A stretch of DNA of 64,000 nt from Micropterix aruncella (lineage: Eukaryota; Arthropoda; Insecta; Lepidoptera; Micropterigidae): the NCBI GenBank assembly GCA_944548615.1, contig OX155971.1:28277708-28341707 (forward strand), in the 5' to 3' direction. A program made the translations under genes and the position numbers. Position 1 is the stretch's first letter; every line of letters starts with the position of its first letter. The notes beneath the pieces are model-generated. The model was given only the letters and a program-made list of their open reading frames with translations, had not been told where the DNA came from and made no database searches. Shown here in pieces: positions 55,377 through 64,000 of this stretch.

Positions 55377-55835
55377 GCCTAGGCCTAGTTAGGCGGCGTT
55401 GATCTGAAAAAGGACTGGGCTGCGGTACTCTCTTTTTTAATTGATTAATTTTAAAACCGTATTAATTTTAACTGATTTTCAGTACCTAACTGTTTCAATC
55501 TTAGATCAACATAAAGTTTTGTAAAAGCAATAGCAAAACTCATAATAAATATGTTTCTCTTCCGAAGCTGTAAATGTTGCATTATTGATCAAGTATAAAA
55601 TACTGACTTTTCTGCTGAATATATTTTGAAACCTAAATCTAACATTAATGACCAAGAGGTAAACGGGAATATGCACTCACAATACACGCAGATGTGATGT
55701 TGTCCTGCCTAATGTGCGCCTTACGCAAACTCGAAAGTCCTTTAGATATTTGAGCTTCAAGTTCTTTAAGCAGCTACAGAAACAAAGACGTTTGAGAAAA
55801 GTTCCACGAAAGCTGCACTACACACATGCATTTTA

Positions 55836-56182
55836 CAGAGTGAGTTTTTAATTAGTGACATACTTGTAGTGGGTGAATCAGTACGACTAACTATGCAAGT
55901 TTGTTTTTTAAATATATGTTTTAATTTGTTTTTTTTTTTGAAAAATAGTATAAAAAGCTTTAAGTACAATGCACTATCTAGCGGTAGGTAAAATATCGCT
56001 AATATTGTTTAGTAGCGATATTTTACCTACCGCTAGATGGCGCTACTCGCTCAACACTTCTCAAACTTTTCCTGAAAAAAAAATGATCTTTTGTTTTTTT
56101 CAGTTTTAAAAATTAAAAGTCGCTTATCTCGTCATACTGATTCACGAATTAGAAGGATGTCTCTAATTAAAAACTCACCATG
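55836..56182. mobile_element. TA-flanked MITE, family G, 347 bp
   Basis: TA at 55834-55835 and 56183-56184; ends CAGAGTGAGTTTTTAATTAG and inverted CATGGTGAGTTTTTAATTAG, with further inverted similarity to GTGAATCAGTA. In the middle is a near-perfect 75-bp hairpin (55968-56043) with arms GCACTATCTAGCGGTAGGTA / TACCTACCGCTAGATGGCGC. Mariner/Tc1-like target. Confidence 0.75.
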
Positions 56183-56189
56183 TATAAGC

Positions 56190-56560
56190 CGGATGATTTT
56201 TTCTAGCATGCCATCGTATAAAGTGAATTTAAGTCAATACAGCAGCGCTGTCGCGTCAGTGCTCACTTCAATATTCCCATTATATAATTTGAAGTCAGTC
56301 GCTCCTCCCGCCACCTATGGCAGCGGTACTGACCTTATCTAAACACCAAAGTCACTATTTGGTCAGTCACTGGCACTGCATTGTAGGGTGACGTCTCGTT
56401 GTGACGAAAATTCTAACAAAAAAACGTTTCTTTTCGGTATCTATCTTTCTAATATTTCCGTCAATTTTTCTAACAGCAGATAGAAAAAAACGCTATGGCA
56501 CCCCAAGCACTTACCGGCAAGTACCTACACCCCTTCCCCGCGCCAAACCCCCTCAACCCC
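56190..56560. other. MARS2 intron 2, unassigned
   Basis: No exon or full element recognised. Ends in a C12-13 run at about 56558 that abuts a composite repeat R copy. Confidence 0.4.
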
Positions 56561-56570
56561 CCCCCCCCAT

Positions 56571-56998
56571 AAGCGACTTCGGACCCGTAACTAGTCGGGA
56601 GGACGAAGGTATCCTGAGGGTTAATTCCAGACGGAGATATCCTGCCAAAACTGGTAGTTAGGAGGTGAGGCTGTCTTCTAGTCTTCTACGCTCATCCCAC
56701 GGCTGAAAGAACGATCCATATCGTTATACCAGCCTGGGGGGAAAGGGTTCGCTCGTTGTAGTCGACACCACCCTCCTGTCAACTACAACGGGCGAACCCA
56801 TCTCCTCAGGAAGTTTTAACGCAGATGACTTAGGACTAAACAGTCCACCGTCAAGTTCCGCCACATGTCCGTAAGAAGTCAACGCCTTACCTCGAGATAA
56901 CCAGGTTAATCACCCAGCGCGCCGACACCCGCGCCCTTACTACCAGTTGCAACCAGATTACTCCGGTCTCCCTTCTGACAACAATAACTTGCGAATAC
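56571..56998. repeat. Composite repeat R, two partial copies head to head
   Basis: Left part AAGCGACTTCGGACCCGTAA...GTTCGCTCGTTGTAGTCGACA meets an inverted part GTCAACTACAACGGGCGAAC...TTACTACCAGTTGCAACCAG at about 56775. The junction unites the same terminus of two copies in opposite orientation. Confidence 0.7.
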
Positions 56999-57413
56999 CA
57001 CAGTATACCAGACAGTAGCTTCTCTTAGATCAAAATTGAAATTGAAGCAAGTGACGTCAGGAATCTTAAGGGCTACCACAAATCGTAATATGATTACTGG
57101 TCTTCTTCTTGAAGCATCGTCCCGGCCACATTTACGGTGCCCCGGCGACGCAGATACTATTATCCTACCTATTTGTTTTGATAATACCATACGACGTCGA
57201 CTCGTAAATCTGCACAAAAAAGTAGTAACACCCGATAGAAGAGCGGACACAAACTGCGCTCACAGCGCGTCACAGCACACAGCGCCGTAACTATGGGCCT
57301 AAGGATGCGACATGACTTACCCCTCGCCCCACTTCCGTCGCACCCTCTTCCCGCATTGCCTTGTAGCTCTTGAGTGAACTTACTGGGTGTTATTATACTG
57401 TGCGTATACTGTG
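56999..57413. mobile_element. MITE with CACAGTATA ends, copy 2
   Basis: Starts CACAGTATACCAGACAGTAG, ends TATACTGTG (doubled at 57394-57402 and 57405-57413). Contains CTTCCCGCATTGCCTTGTAG, the inverse of a block in the copy at 5713. Interior longer than in that copy and unrecognised. Confidence 0.6.
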
Positions 57414-57527
57414 AGAAAATAACCTCGACTGACTGACTCTATGTAAACAGTGTGAGTCAATTCTCTTCGCAGCACTGACACCTGTAACTGGCTCAATGTT
57501 AATCAGCCTTTATTTTTTGTTTTTCAG

Positions 57528-57647
57528 AACGAACTAAATAATAAAGGCTTTATCTACAAATCACACTATTCTGGGTGGTATAGTGTAAGCGATGAAACAT
57601 TCCTAACTGAACAAAATCTTAGAGAAGAGGAGAGAAATGGCAAGAAG
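57528..57647 (+). CDS. MARS2: Mitochondrial methionyl-tRNA synthetase, exon 3
   Basis: After TTGTTTTTCAG; 40 codons, phase 0 both sides, donor AAG|gtaatt. Encodes NELNNKGFIYKSHYSGWYSV then SDETFLTEQNLREEER. GxIYKxxYxGWYxxSDExFL is the MetRS connective segment that follows HHFW...L in this family. The next exon (SGHPVEW..., KMSKS) is not found before 64000, so either intron 3 exceeds 16 kb or the gene is broken. An unrelated same-strand gene at 62566 would then be nested in it. Confidence 0.92.
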
Positions 57648-57764
57648 GTAATTCTATTTTATTTCTCTTTTTTTTTCAACAAGTAAGACTTTAGCACCTG
57701 TAGAATGGCTTTAACCGCTCGAAAGCCAGCCTTTGCGCTCGAAAAACTGCGCCGCAACTTTTTG

Positions 57765-57945
57765 GTCGATTTTGTACATACACTCACGGGTCAACACCCA
57801 TCCGACGGCCTCCACGCATGAAGTGCGAGCCTGGGTAGGACTCTGGCCTTGGTCAGTTTCCCCTGGGAATCAAACTTCTGGCGCTCCTGGACGGTCTGCG
57901 CATCGTGCGGCGTAAGCCAATCGACTGTGCACTCTGACTAACATA
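57765..57945. repeat. Composite repeat R, terminal module only
   Basis: CACTCACGGGTCAACACCCA through GACTGTGCACTCTGACTAAC: the module with the B-box-like motif, in the same orientation as 31418-32030, ending exactly where the second module would start. Confidence 0.75.
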
Positions 57946-58581
57946 TTGAGATGTCAACCACAACGGGCGAACCCGTCACCACAGGACGTTTTAACGATTC
58001 ATCGTTCTATCGACCGTGCAGTGAGCGTAGAAGACTTTGGACATTACAAATCCGACGTCTAGCTACGCCACAACCCGCAAGAGACCAACGCCTTTACCGC
58101 GAGATAGCCAGTAATGTTACCTGGCGGGCCGACACTCGCGCCCTTGCTTCCAATTGTGACCAGATTTCTCCGGTCCCTCGATTGGTTCCGAGTTCGAGGT
58201 CGCTTGCGCGGTCCTCTCCCTTACGAAGCGGTGAAACGGTGTGCACCGAATCTATCGCGGACCAAGGCGTCCTTTGCCCGACTCTGAACCGGGATCGGAT
58301 GGCCAATGGTCATTTCAAGAGCAGTCGCCGTAAAACAATACAGTTCCCAGACTCCCCCGACTGTTAGTCGGAGAGCACAGTCGATTGGCTTGCGCCGCTC
58401 GGTGCGCAGACCGTCCAGGAGCGCCAGAGGTTTGATTCCCAGGGGAGAATGATTGACCCGGTGTCCTACCCAGGTTCGCACCCCATGCGTGGAGGCCATC
58501 GGATGGGTGTTGACCCGTGAGTGTGACCGACCCTGAACACATGGGTCATTGTGGCCACCTCATGGGCCCGTTAGCTCCCCA
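57946..58581. repeat. Composite repeat R, full-length, inverted
   Basis: GTCAACCACAACGGGCGAAC to GGGCCCGTTAGCTCC; about 635 bp, opposite in orientation to the 31418 copy, which it closely resembles. It has a ~60-bp block (GGTGAAACGGTGTGCACCG... and CGTCCTTTGCCCG) missing from that copy. Holds GAGGTTTGATTCCCAG (B-box-like) at about 58425. Confidence 0.78.
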
Positions 58582-59033
58582 CTCTGACTAACAGTCGGGG
58601 GAGTCTGGAAGCAGTACTGTTTCCTATAGAGCGGGGCTGGTTGCGGACCTTACGGCGACTGCTCTTGAAACGACCATCGGCCATCCGATCCTGGGTGAAC
58701 AGCCGGGCAAAGGACGCTGTGGTCCGCGATAGATTCGGTATACACCGTTTCACCGCTTCGTAAGGGAGAGGACCGCGCAAGCGACCTCGAACTCGGAACC
58801 AATCGAGAGACCGGAGTAATCTGGTCATAATTGGAAGTAAGGGCGCGAGTGTCGGCCCTCCAGGTAACATCCCTGGCTATCTCGCGGTTAAGGCGTTGGC
58901 CTCTTAAGGGCTAGTGACGTAGCTAGATGGTGGACTGTTTTTGTCCCAAGTCTTCTACGTTCACTCCAGGGATATAGAACGACTAATCGTTAAAACTTCC
59001 TGTGGTGACGGGCTCGCCCGTTGTAGTCGACAA
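58582..59033. repeat. Composite repeat R, main module only
   Basis: ACTCTGACTAACAGTCGGGG to CCCGTTGTAGTCGACAACCC, same orientation as 31418-32030 and lacking the terminal module. It abuts the inverted full copy directly at CCGTTAGCTCC|CCACTCTGAC. Confidence 0.78.
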
Positions 59034-59039
59034 CCCAAG

Positions 59040-59440
59040 TTGATATACTGATAATCTTTAATGACTTATGGACTACTATTTTGGGGAAATGCTGCAACCA
59101 GTAAAAGAATCTTTCTTTTGCAAAAGAGAGCACTGCGCAGCATGTATCAGGTAACGACTAGGACCTCATGCAAAGAATATTTCAGCAAGGCAAGGGTAAT
59201 GACTATGTATTCGGCGTTCATATACCAGTGTTTAATGTATGCTAGACAGCACCTAGCAGGAACACCAATTAATGCAGACATTCATTCGCATCATACCCGC
59301 GGTAGCTCCCTTTTATGCGTACCCCGAATACGACTGGCCAAAGTACAGAAAAGTTACTTGTACCTTAGCATTAAATTCTATGATGTACTTCCTACAAAAT
59401 TTAAACAGCTGGAGGACATAAAATTAAATAAAAACACTAG
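59040..59440 (+). pseudogene. CR1/jockey-like LINE C-terminal fragment
   Basis: MTYGLLFWGNAATSKRIFLL, LQKRALRSMYQVTTRTSCKE and KSYLYLSIKFYDVLPTKFKQ, the C-terminal RT segment of CR1-like LINEs, open for about 125 codons until the family A MITE at 59441 replaces its end. Confidence 0.75.
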
Positions 59441-59746
59441 CCCTTGGAGTAAATGGGTATTTTCATGGATGCATCTGTCTCTTTTGCAGGATTTTCGGCG
59501 ACATCGACCTTAAAGTACTATAACTACAAAACTACTACACCAATCATAAAAAGAACAACTGCACAATGATTGCATTGAAATTTCGAATATAGAATATTGA
59601 AATATCATTTTGTAAAACAATTAGATAATTATGAATAAATATGAGAACGTCAAAGAAGTGAAAAAAACGCGGAACCAGATCTGGTCGTATCATACTCAAC
59701 GGATAATTGTTTCAGAACCAGATTTGGTCGTATCATACTCAACGGG
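59441..59746 (-). mobile_element. TTAA-flanked MITE, family A, copy 4 (inverted)
   Basis: Same ends as other family A copies, reversed. TTAA follows at 59747-59750, but the other flank is CTAG, so one target copy is mutated or the element was rearranged. Confidence 0.82.
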
Positions 59747-59750
59747 TTAA

Positions 59751-61204
59751 GGAGATGCTGATAGGCCACCCTTTCTATAATCTGGCCAAATTTGAGTACC
59801 ATAATTTTTCAAATATTGTGCCCATTTAAATTACTTAAAAAAGTAGAGCCTTATTGTCTGATTATTTTATATGGTCTTATATCTGTACTTTTAGTTTAAA
59901 ATGCATAACATAGATTTAATTTGATTATTTAACATTTTACTGAAAATTTGAATATTACGATTACTAACTACTACTTCACTTAACTAATTACTTCAAATAG
60001 TCTTACTACTAATTACTAACTACTTCAAATATTAGGCTTCTATTTTGATTATTTATATTTATAGTTTGACAATCTAGTAGTTAATTCTTGACTACCTATG
60101 TATGTTCAGTAAAGAGTAGTAACGAAACTTACTACCTAACCCAATTATTTTGACACGTCCAAGAGCAGTCTTTAGCCGTCAATTGGACCCGACGAAAATG
60201 TAATGTAATGTAGATAATATCGTTTTTTTCATTAATTCCCTCTTGTTACCTTGTAATTAATCTTGTTAGTCGGGTATATTATATATTTATGTATTATATA
60301 TTTGAGGGCGGCTGAAACGGTTACGCGTGGGTCTGTCAAACAACGCAATGTGCCAATAGGCACTGTTGGCGTCGGACGGGTTAAATTATTTTATCTTGAT
60401 CACCTCTTGTGAATAAGGCTAAGTGTATGCTTAAACGCAAGCAATGCAGTTCCACACAGCGCAAGGCAGAGCAGATTTCGTAATGCATGAACATGCTGAG
60501 AGCTGCATACGCTTGTAACGCAGGCACTTAATGTGTCTATCGTGCTCTGTATCCTGAAACGAGTTTTTAGCTAGATTTTATAATTTTGCTGCAAAACTGG
60601 GAGAACATTTAATTAAATTCCTAAATTATTTGTCACATATCTCTCTCGAGAGTACAAATTCTCCATAAGTAGAGGGTTTTTTCAGTTTCTTGAAAATTGT
60701 ATATTCTTTGTACTACCTAGGACGCGAATGAATATATCTGTGTCATTTAGCTGCGTCGCAGCTGTGAGGGTATGCTTTGACTGAGACAGCCGTCATTTGA
60801 ATCGCGCTAGATGAAAGATTCGAAATTTAAATTCTAAGCGTCAACATATATTTTGATATTTTCTCAACAATAAATAATAATAAAATAATAAATTTAGTGA
60901 ATATAGTGTAATTCGGCAGTTAAGTAACCCGACCAGGTTGCCACAAACCTAGGAAATGGAATATTTTCCTGAATGTGTGGAGCTCGCCAAGACGTGTGGC
61001 CGAAAATTTGAAAATGCAATCTCACTCAAACCAGCTTGTACCATCGGATAGATATCTCTTCTTGTAACATCACCTCCTGATACTTTAAATAGGGTTTGAA
61101 GCGGATTTGGACTGTCTTCAACCTTTCTGACCCATTTAAACAATTAACATTTACGCATATAAACTGCACTGCATTTTTGTAGTTTTTGGTCGATTTTGTA
61201 TATA
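59751..61204. other. AT-rich sequence, unassigned
   Basis: No MARS2 exon found. Short tandem ATTACTAACTACTTC repeats at about 59955-60040. A 64-aa minus ORF at 60949-61143 is not recognised. A GGACGGGTTAA motif at 60375 resembles a TTAA-MITE end without a partner. Confidence 0.4.
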
Positions 61205-61587
61205 CAGTAGAACCTTAATTATCCGAACTCCGACTATCTGAATCGCTGATTATCCAAAATTAAAACGGAAAGCAATTAGGAAGGAAACGTACTGCGATTC
61301 GCAAAATAATGATTCTCTCTACGGCGCTATTGTCCTTGGGGATGATGTACTAATGTACAGCACTTTCTAAGTACGCTTAATATGTAAAAGTGTAGCATTT
61401 ACATTTAAATAATATTGTGATATTGATAATAAATTTTGATATTAAATCATTTTTTCTCCCAATTTAAACACATATACAATAATTAATTAAAATAAACCAT
61501 TTTTTTGGAATAAATCCAATTATCCGAATTTTCGATTATTCGAATGGGGTCCGGACCCAATTAATTCGGATAATTGGAGTTCTACTA
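61205..61587. mobile_element. pogo/Tigger-type MITE, 383 bp
   Basis: TA-flanked (61203-61204, 61588-61589). CAGTAGAACCTTAATTATCC at the left and inverted AGTAGAACTCCAATTATCCG at the right, with TTATCCGAA-rich subterminal parts. No coding capacity. Confidence 0.8.
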
Positions 61588-61589
61588 TA

Positions 61590-62400
61590 CTAACAATATA
61601 TATTTTTAAATGAAATCTGGTTACCAGATAATTAATATTGTTAGTCATTCATATTGTATGTTTATATGAAGGTGTGATTCCTGTGGATATTTTATCATTA
61701 CCCAAAAACAATTGTTTTCATGTACAAGCTGTCTTGGTTTAAAAAAAACTTTGTGCAGATATGAAAATAAGTTGTAAAATGTACTTTCAGTTTTAGCAAT
61801 TAAAGAGAAGAAACAGATTTTGATATGTTAGTTTTTCATGGAAGTCCATTTTGTGTTTGTGTCACTTATATAGAACAACCTATCAACAAAGCTATTTCTT
61901 CAATAGCGTGTTGTTTTTTTTAAATCCCTGTATTCTCAGCACTGTATGTCCCAGATAATGGGTATACTTTTTTATTGGCTTCGGTCTGACTATTAATCAG
62001 CTCTTGCTGCTTGGACATTCCATGTTTTCCCAGATCTGTAGTTTATATTATCGACTAACGTTTGAATAACTACTAAATTACAAAATACTTATAAAGAAGT
62101 ACCTGCTTGAAAGGGGTCCAATGTGTGCTGAGTCTCAATTGCTCTCGCTAATAATTTAAGTTGTTTTATTAAATTATGTATTACTGAGGGCCGATTTCTA
62201 TATAGTACTTTTACTCGCAAGTACAGGTTTCGTGGAACCAATAGTCAGTTTTTGACATTTTTCCGTTTCAATATGCAACCTGTAGGCATCGGTTGACCTG
62301 TAGGCAAAAGTATCGCTCAACTTTTACTTGCTAGTTACGATTCCCATACAAAATGCGTTTCAATAAAAATGAACGTGACAGTTCGCAAACTTCCGTCGAA
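61590..62400. other. Upstream region of the Myb/SANT-like gene
   Basis: AT-rich. GAGGGCCGATTTCTATATAG at 62187 recalls the motif at 419 and may be a DNA-transposon end. No exon identified. Confidence 0.4.
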
Positions 62401-62412
62401 TTCTCGCTCCCT

Positions 62413-62418
62413 GATTGG
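62413..62418 (-). promoter_or_regulatory. Possible CCAAT box of the Myb/SANT-like gene
   Basis: GATTGG (CCAATC on the minus strand), about 150 bp before the start codon in a locally GC-richer stretch. Suggestive only. Confidence 0.3.
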
Positions 62419-62565
62419 TCGCTCAAATCAGCTGAGAGTTGAGATCTAACAGGTCGATTTTGACGGTTTGAGCTCGCCATTTCTGTTGTTTGGGTGCATT
62501 GTCAGAGGTTTCGCGCAGTGAAGTGGCAGTGAATAATAGGACAATTTCGGATGCAAGGGGGAAAA

Positions 62566-62592
62566 ATGGCCGGCACGGAACCAAAAATAGAT
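62566..62592 (+). CDS. Myb/SANT-like protein, exon 1
   Basis: GAAAAATGGCC is a good insect start context; encodes MAGTEPKID, donor GAT|gtaagt at 62593, phase 0. An in-frame ATG 15 bp upstream (62551) would add MQGGK; its weaker context makes 62566 the better guess. Joins in frame to KRTKTFTGDE of exon 2. Confidence 0.7.
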
Positions 62593-62956
62593 GTAAGTAT
62601 ACCTTAACCATTTCGTGATAAGGCAATTACAGAAATAAAGTCGGCTTTTACGTTTCTTACGGAAATGTAAGAAAGAAGCAATATTGTCGTGTGGATTGCG
62701 GGAATAAGCGTTATTGCTAGGAGAAAGTTGCGAAAAACATAATCTAGTTTCTGTTATAATCGTATATAACCTACCAGGAGGAATAAGACGATTTACTGCA
62801 ACCTATATGAGGGCATTATAATTTCATTCGATGGTATTTTGACATGTTTACTTTGTTTCTATAAATATAAATGTAGTACAACATTATATTCAAACATCGT
62901 GTAGATTTCAGAAACGTTTCACGCTTTTTAAAGTCCTACTGATTATATTATTTTAG

Positions 62957-63223
62957 AAGCGGACAAAAACGTTCACCGGCGACGAGATGCGGAGGCTGCT
63001 CGACGCCATAAACGAAGAGCGCGATGTCTTGCTTTGCAAGAAGACGGACAGCGCGACGAACCGCCTAAAAGACGTCGCTTGGGACCGTGCAGTCCTATCT
63101 TTTAACAACGGCGTCGAGCCCGGTGGCAAGCACCGCGACGCCGATTCTTTAAAATCCAAGTGGGGTAACATGAAGAAGAAGGCCAGGCAGAGGTGCGCAG
63201 CGTTGCGGGCGAACGCCGTCAAA
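62957..63223 (+). CDS. Myb/SANT-like protein, exon 2 (DNA-binding domain)
   Basis: After TTATTTTAG; 89 codons, donor AAA|gtaagt. Encodes KRTKTFTGDEMRRLLDAINE, CKKTDSATNRLKDVAWDRAV and DSLKSKWGNMKKKARQRCAA. This is the three-helix Myb/SANT-like pattern of the Myb_DNA-bind_5 family (F...E...LL..V...K..L..KKTD..T...K...W..I...FN, then L+.KW.N.K..A+). Such proteins are sequence-specific DNA binders in the nucleus, many related to Harbinger-transposon partner proteins. The exon is GC-rich unlike its intron. Confidence 0.82.
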
Positions 63224-63294
63224 GTAAGTTTCGTCCGCTCAAAGTAATTTTGGTGCTCGATAACGAAGTAAAAATATAATTACTCAAATTTCAG

Positions 63295-63880
63295 ACAGGG
63301 GGGGGGAGAGACTATATCCCTCGGGACGACATTCTGGATAGGGTCATCGGGATGATCGGCACGCTGACCGCTGACGGCATCGCCGACGACATGGGCAGCG
63401 ACGCGGCCCTCTTCGCGTTTTCGCCGACGGAAGAGGGAACGGAGGGCGGCCAGACGTCGTCCGGTCGGCCCCGGGCGGGTCCCGCGGAAGCGGCGCCGTT
63501 CGCTCTCAGCCGGCGACCCGGGAGGCCGTCGGACGAACTGCGGTTCGACGATATTCTCCCGTTGGACGAGTCGGAGACGTTGACCGCTTCCGGGGATGCC
63601 GCTCCGCGCCGACGGCCTCCTTCGGATTCGGAAGAGGAGGACCCGTACGGAGGCTCCTACCGTCGCCGACGCCCCGCCGCAGCGGAGGCCGCTTGGTCCG
63701 GGCCATCGGCGCCACCCGCTCGCCGCCCGTCCGCTGCGCCCCCTCCGGCGGGAGAGTCTCGCTCGCGGTCGCCGTCGCGCCGCCCCGGCTCGTCGTTCGC
63801 ACAGCGGCGCCAGCTCTGGGCGGATCCTACGCCGGCTTCGCTTCGCACGGAGAGATCTCTGCCGCTTCGCACGAGAAACG
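63295..63880 (+). CDS. Myb/SANT-like protein, exon 3 (Pro/Arg/Ser-rich)
   Basis: After CAAATTTCAG; starts TGGGRDYIPRDDILDRVIGM, the TGGG that often follows this domain, then an acidic region with FDDILPLDESETLTAS, a Glu-rich SDSEEEDPYGG and an RS-like RSRSPSRRPGSS. A nine-G run codes for the Gly triplet at 63298-63306. The donor is probably ACG|gtaggt at 63881 (phase 1), since without it the frame stops within six codons. About 70% GC. Further exons lie beyond 64000. Confidence 0.72.
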
Positions 63881-63939
63881 GTAGGTACCTTTTTTTTTAA
63901 GGAATAGGAGACTAAACGTTTAACAGTATTCCCGCTCTG

Positions 63940-64000
63940 ACAGTATCCTCAGAACCCTCAATACAGTTTGTGCGGGATGGCTCTAAAGGCAAAAATTATT
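63940..64000 (+). pseudogene. RLE-type LINE (family U) fragment at window edge
   Basis: ACAGTTTGTGCGGGATGGCT codes for QFVRDGSKGK, identical to a segment of the 12.3-kb copy. Cut by the window end. Confidence 0.7.

Larger units (their letters stand above)
53690..55480 (+). pseudogene. CR1-like LINE 3' end, interrupted by Helitron and hAT
   Basis: A short coding tail FKKQFHRWLMNEGQHVSHQI with a stop near 53767, then an AT-rich 3' UTR. The UTR is interrupted at 54052-54276 by a Helitron and at 54525-55376 by a hAT element. The end region (CTTGGTACGCTTGCCTTAG and on) is shared with 32640-33060. Joining the three UTR pieces is inferred from that shared order. Confidence 0.55.

Noticed and set aside
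60949..61143. 64-aa minus ORF starting MFKWVRKVEDS
   Set aside because: No recognisable domain, no splice or promoter context; left unassigned.
62187..62210. Harbinger terminus (GAGGGCCGATTTC) paired with the motif at 419
   Set aside because: The two are 62 kb apart with host genes between, and neither has a nearby inverted partner; at most two unrelated ends of one family.
63506..63907. Overlapping minus and alternative-frame ORFs over the Myb/SANT-like exon 3
   Set aside because: High GC removes stop codons in all frames; only the frame continuous with the splice acceptor and Myb-like domain is supported.

Overview
This is an insect-type nuclear genome window: AT-rich, with intron-split genes using GT/AG splice sites, AATAAA signals, and very dense transposable elements (mariner, Tc1, piggyBac-like TTAA MITEs, hAT, pogo, Harbinger, Helitron, BEL/Pao, Gypsy-like, Penelope, and CR1-, I-, RTE- and RLE-type LINEs). 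No order is fixed by the sequence; Lepidoptera or another holometabolous insect would fit. There is nothing prokaryotic here, and I saw no tRNA, rRNA or CRISPR locus. Host genes: four could be assembled from exons. (1) The 3' end of MCM6 on + (exon 3606-3751, last exon 7906-8022). (2) A complete four-exon gene on - (38143 down to 14547, 240 codons plus stop) for a C18orf21-like zinc-ribbon protein, a family linked to RNase MRP. Its third intron is 17.2 kb and its second 5.6 kb. (3) The 5' part of a mitochondrial-type methionyl-tRNA synthetase on + (exons 50741-50825, 52710-52990, 57528-57647), whose later exons are not in the window. (4) The 5' part of a Myb/SANT-like (Myb_DNA-bind_5) protein on + (62566-63880 and beyond), with strikingly GC-rich exons. 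MCM6 and the C18orf21-like gene are tail to tail; the latter and MARS2 are head to head. Layout: 1-8.2 kb is MCM6 intron and 3' end, holding a Harbinger remnant with a mariner in its intron and one CR1-type LINE broken into three pieces by later insertions. 8.3-14.5 kb is palindromic MITE, hAT MITE, Tc1 element and three LINE fragments. 14.5-38.1 kb is the C18orf21-like gene, whose introns hold an I-type LINE with a 13-bp target duplication, a 9.7-kb LTR element with 2.6-2.95-kb LTRs, Penelope/LINE chimeras and a retroposed composite repeat with a 14-bp target duplication. 38.1-40.7 kb is poorly explained sequence with a decayed minus-strand ORF. 40.7-50.6 kb is a foldback-like element (8-bp target duplication, inverted arrays of a 15-bp repeat) split by an intact 8.9-kb BEL/Pao retrotransposon (identical-length 1421-bp LTRs, one 1866-aa Gag-Pol ORF). 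50.7-62 kb is MARS2 with introns full of Helitrons, a hAT element and clusters of the composite repeat. 62.5-64 kb is the Myb/SANT-like gene. The host genes are ordinary housekeeping genes. The unusual material is the nested mobile DNA: the 15-bp-repeat foldback element, the modular composite repeat, the partly homogenised LTR pair, and several related TTAA-flanked MITE families.
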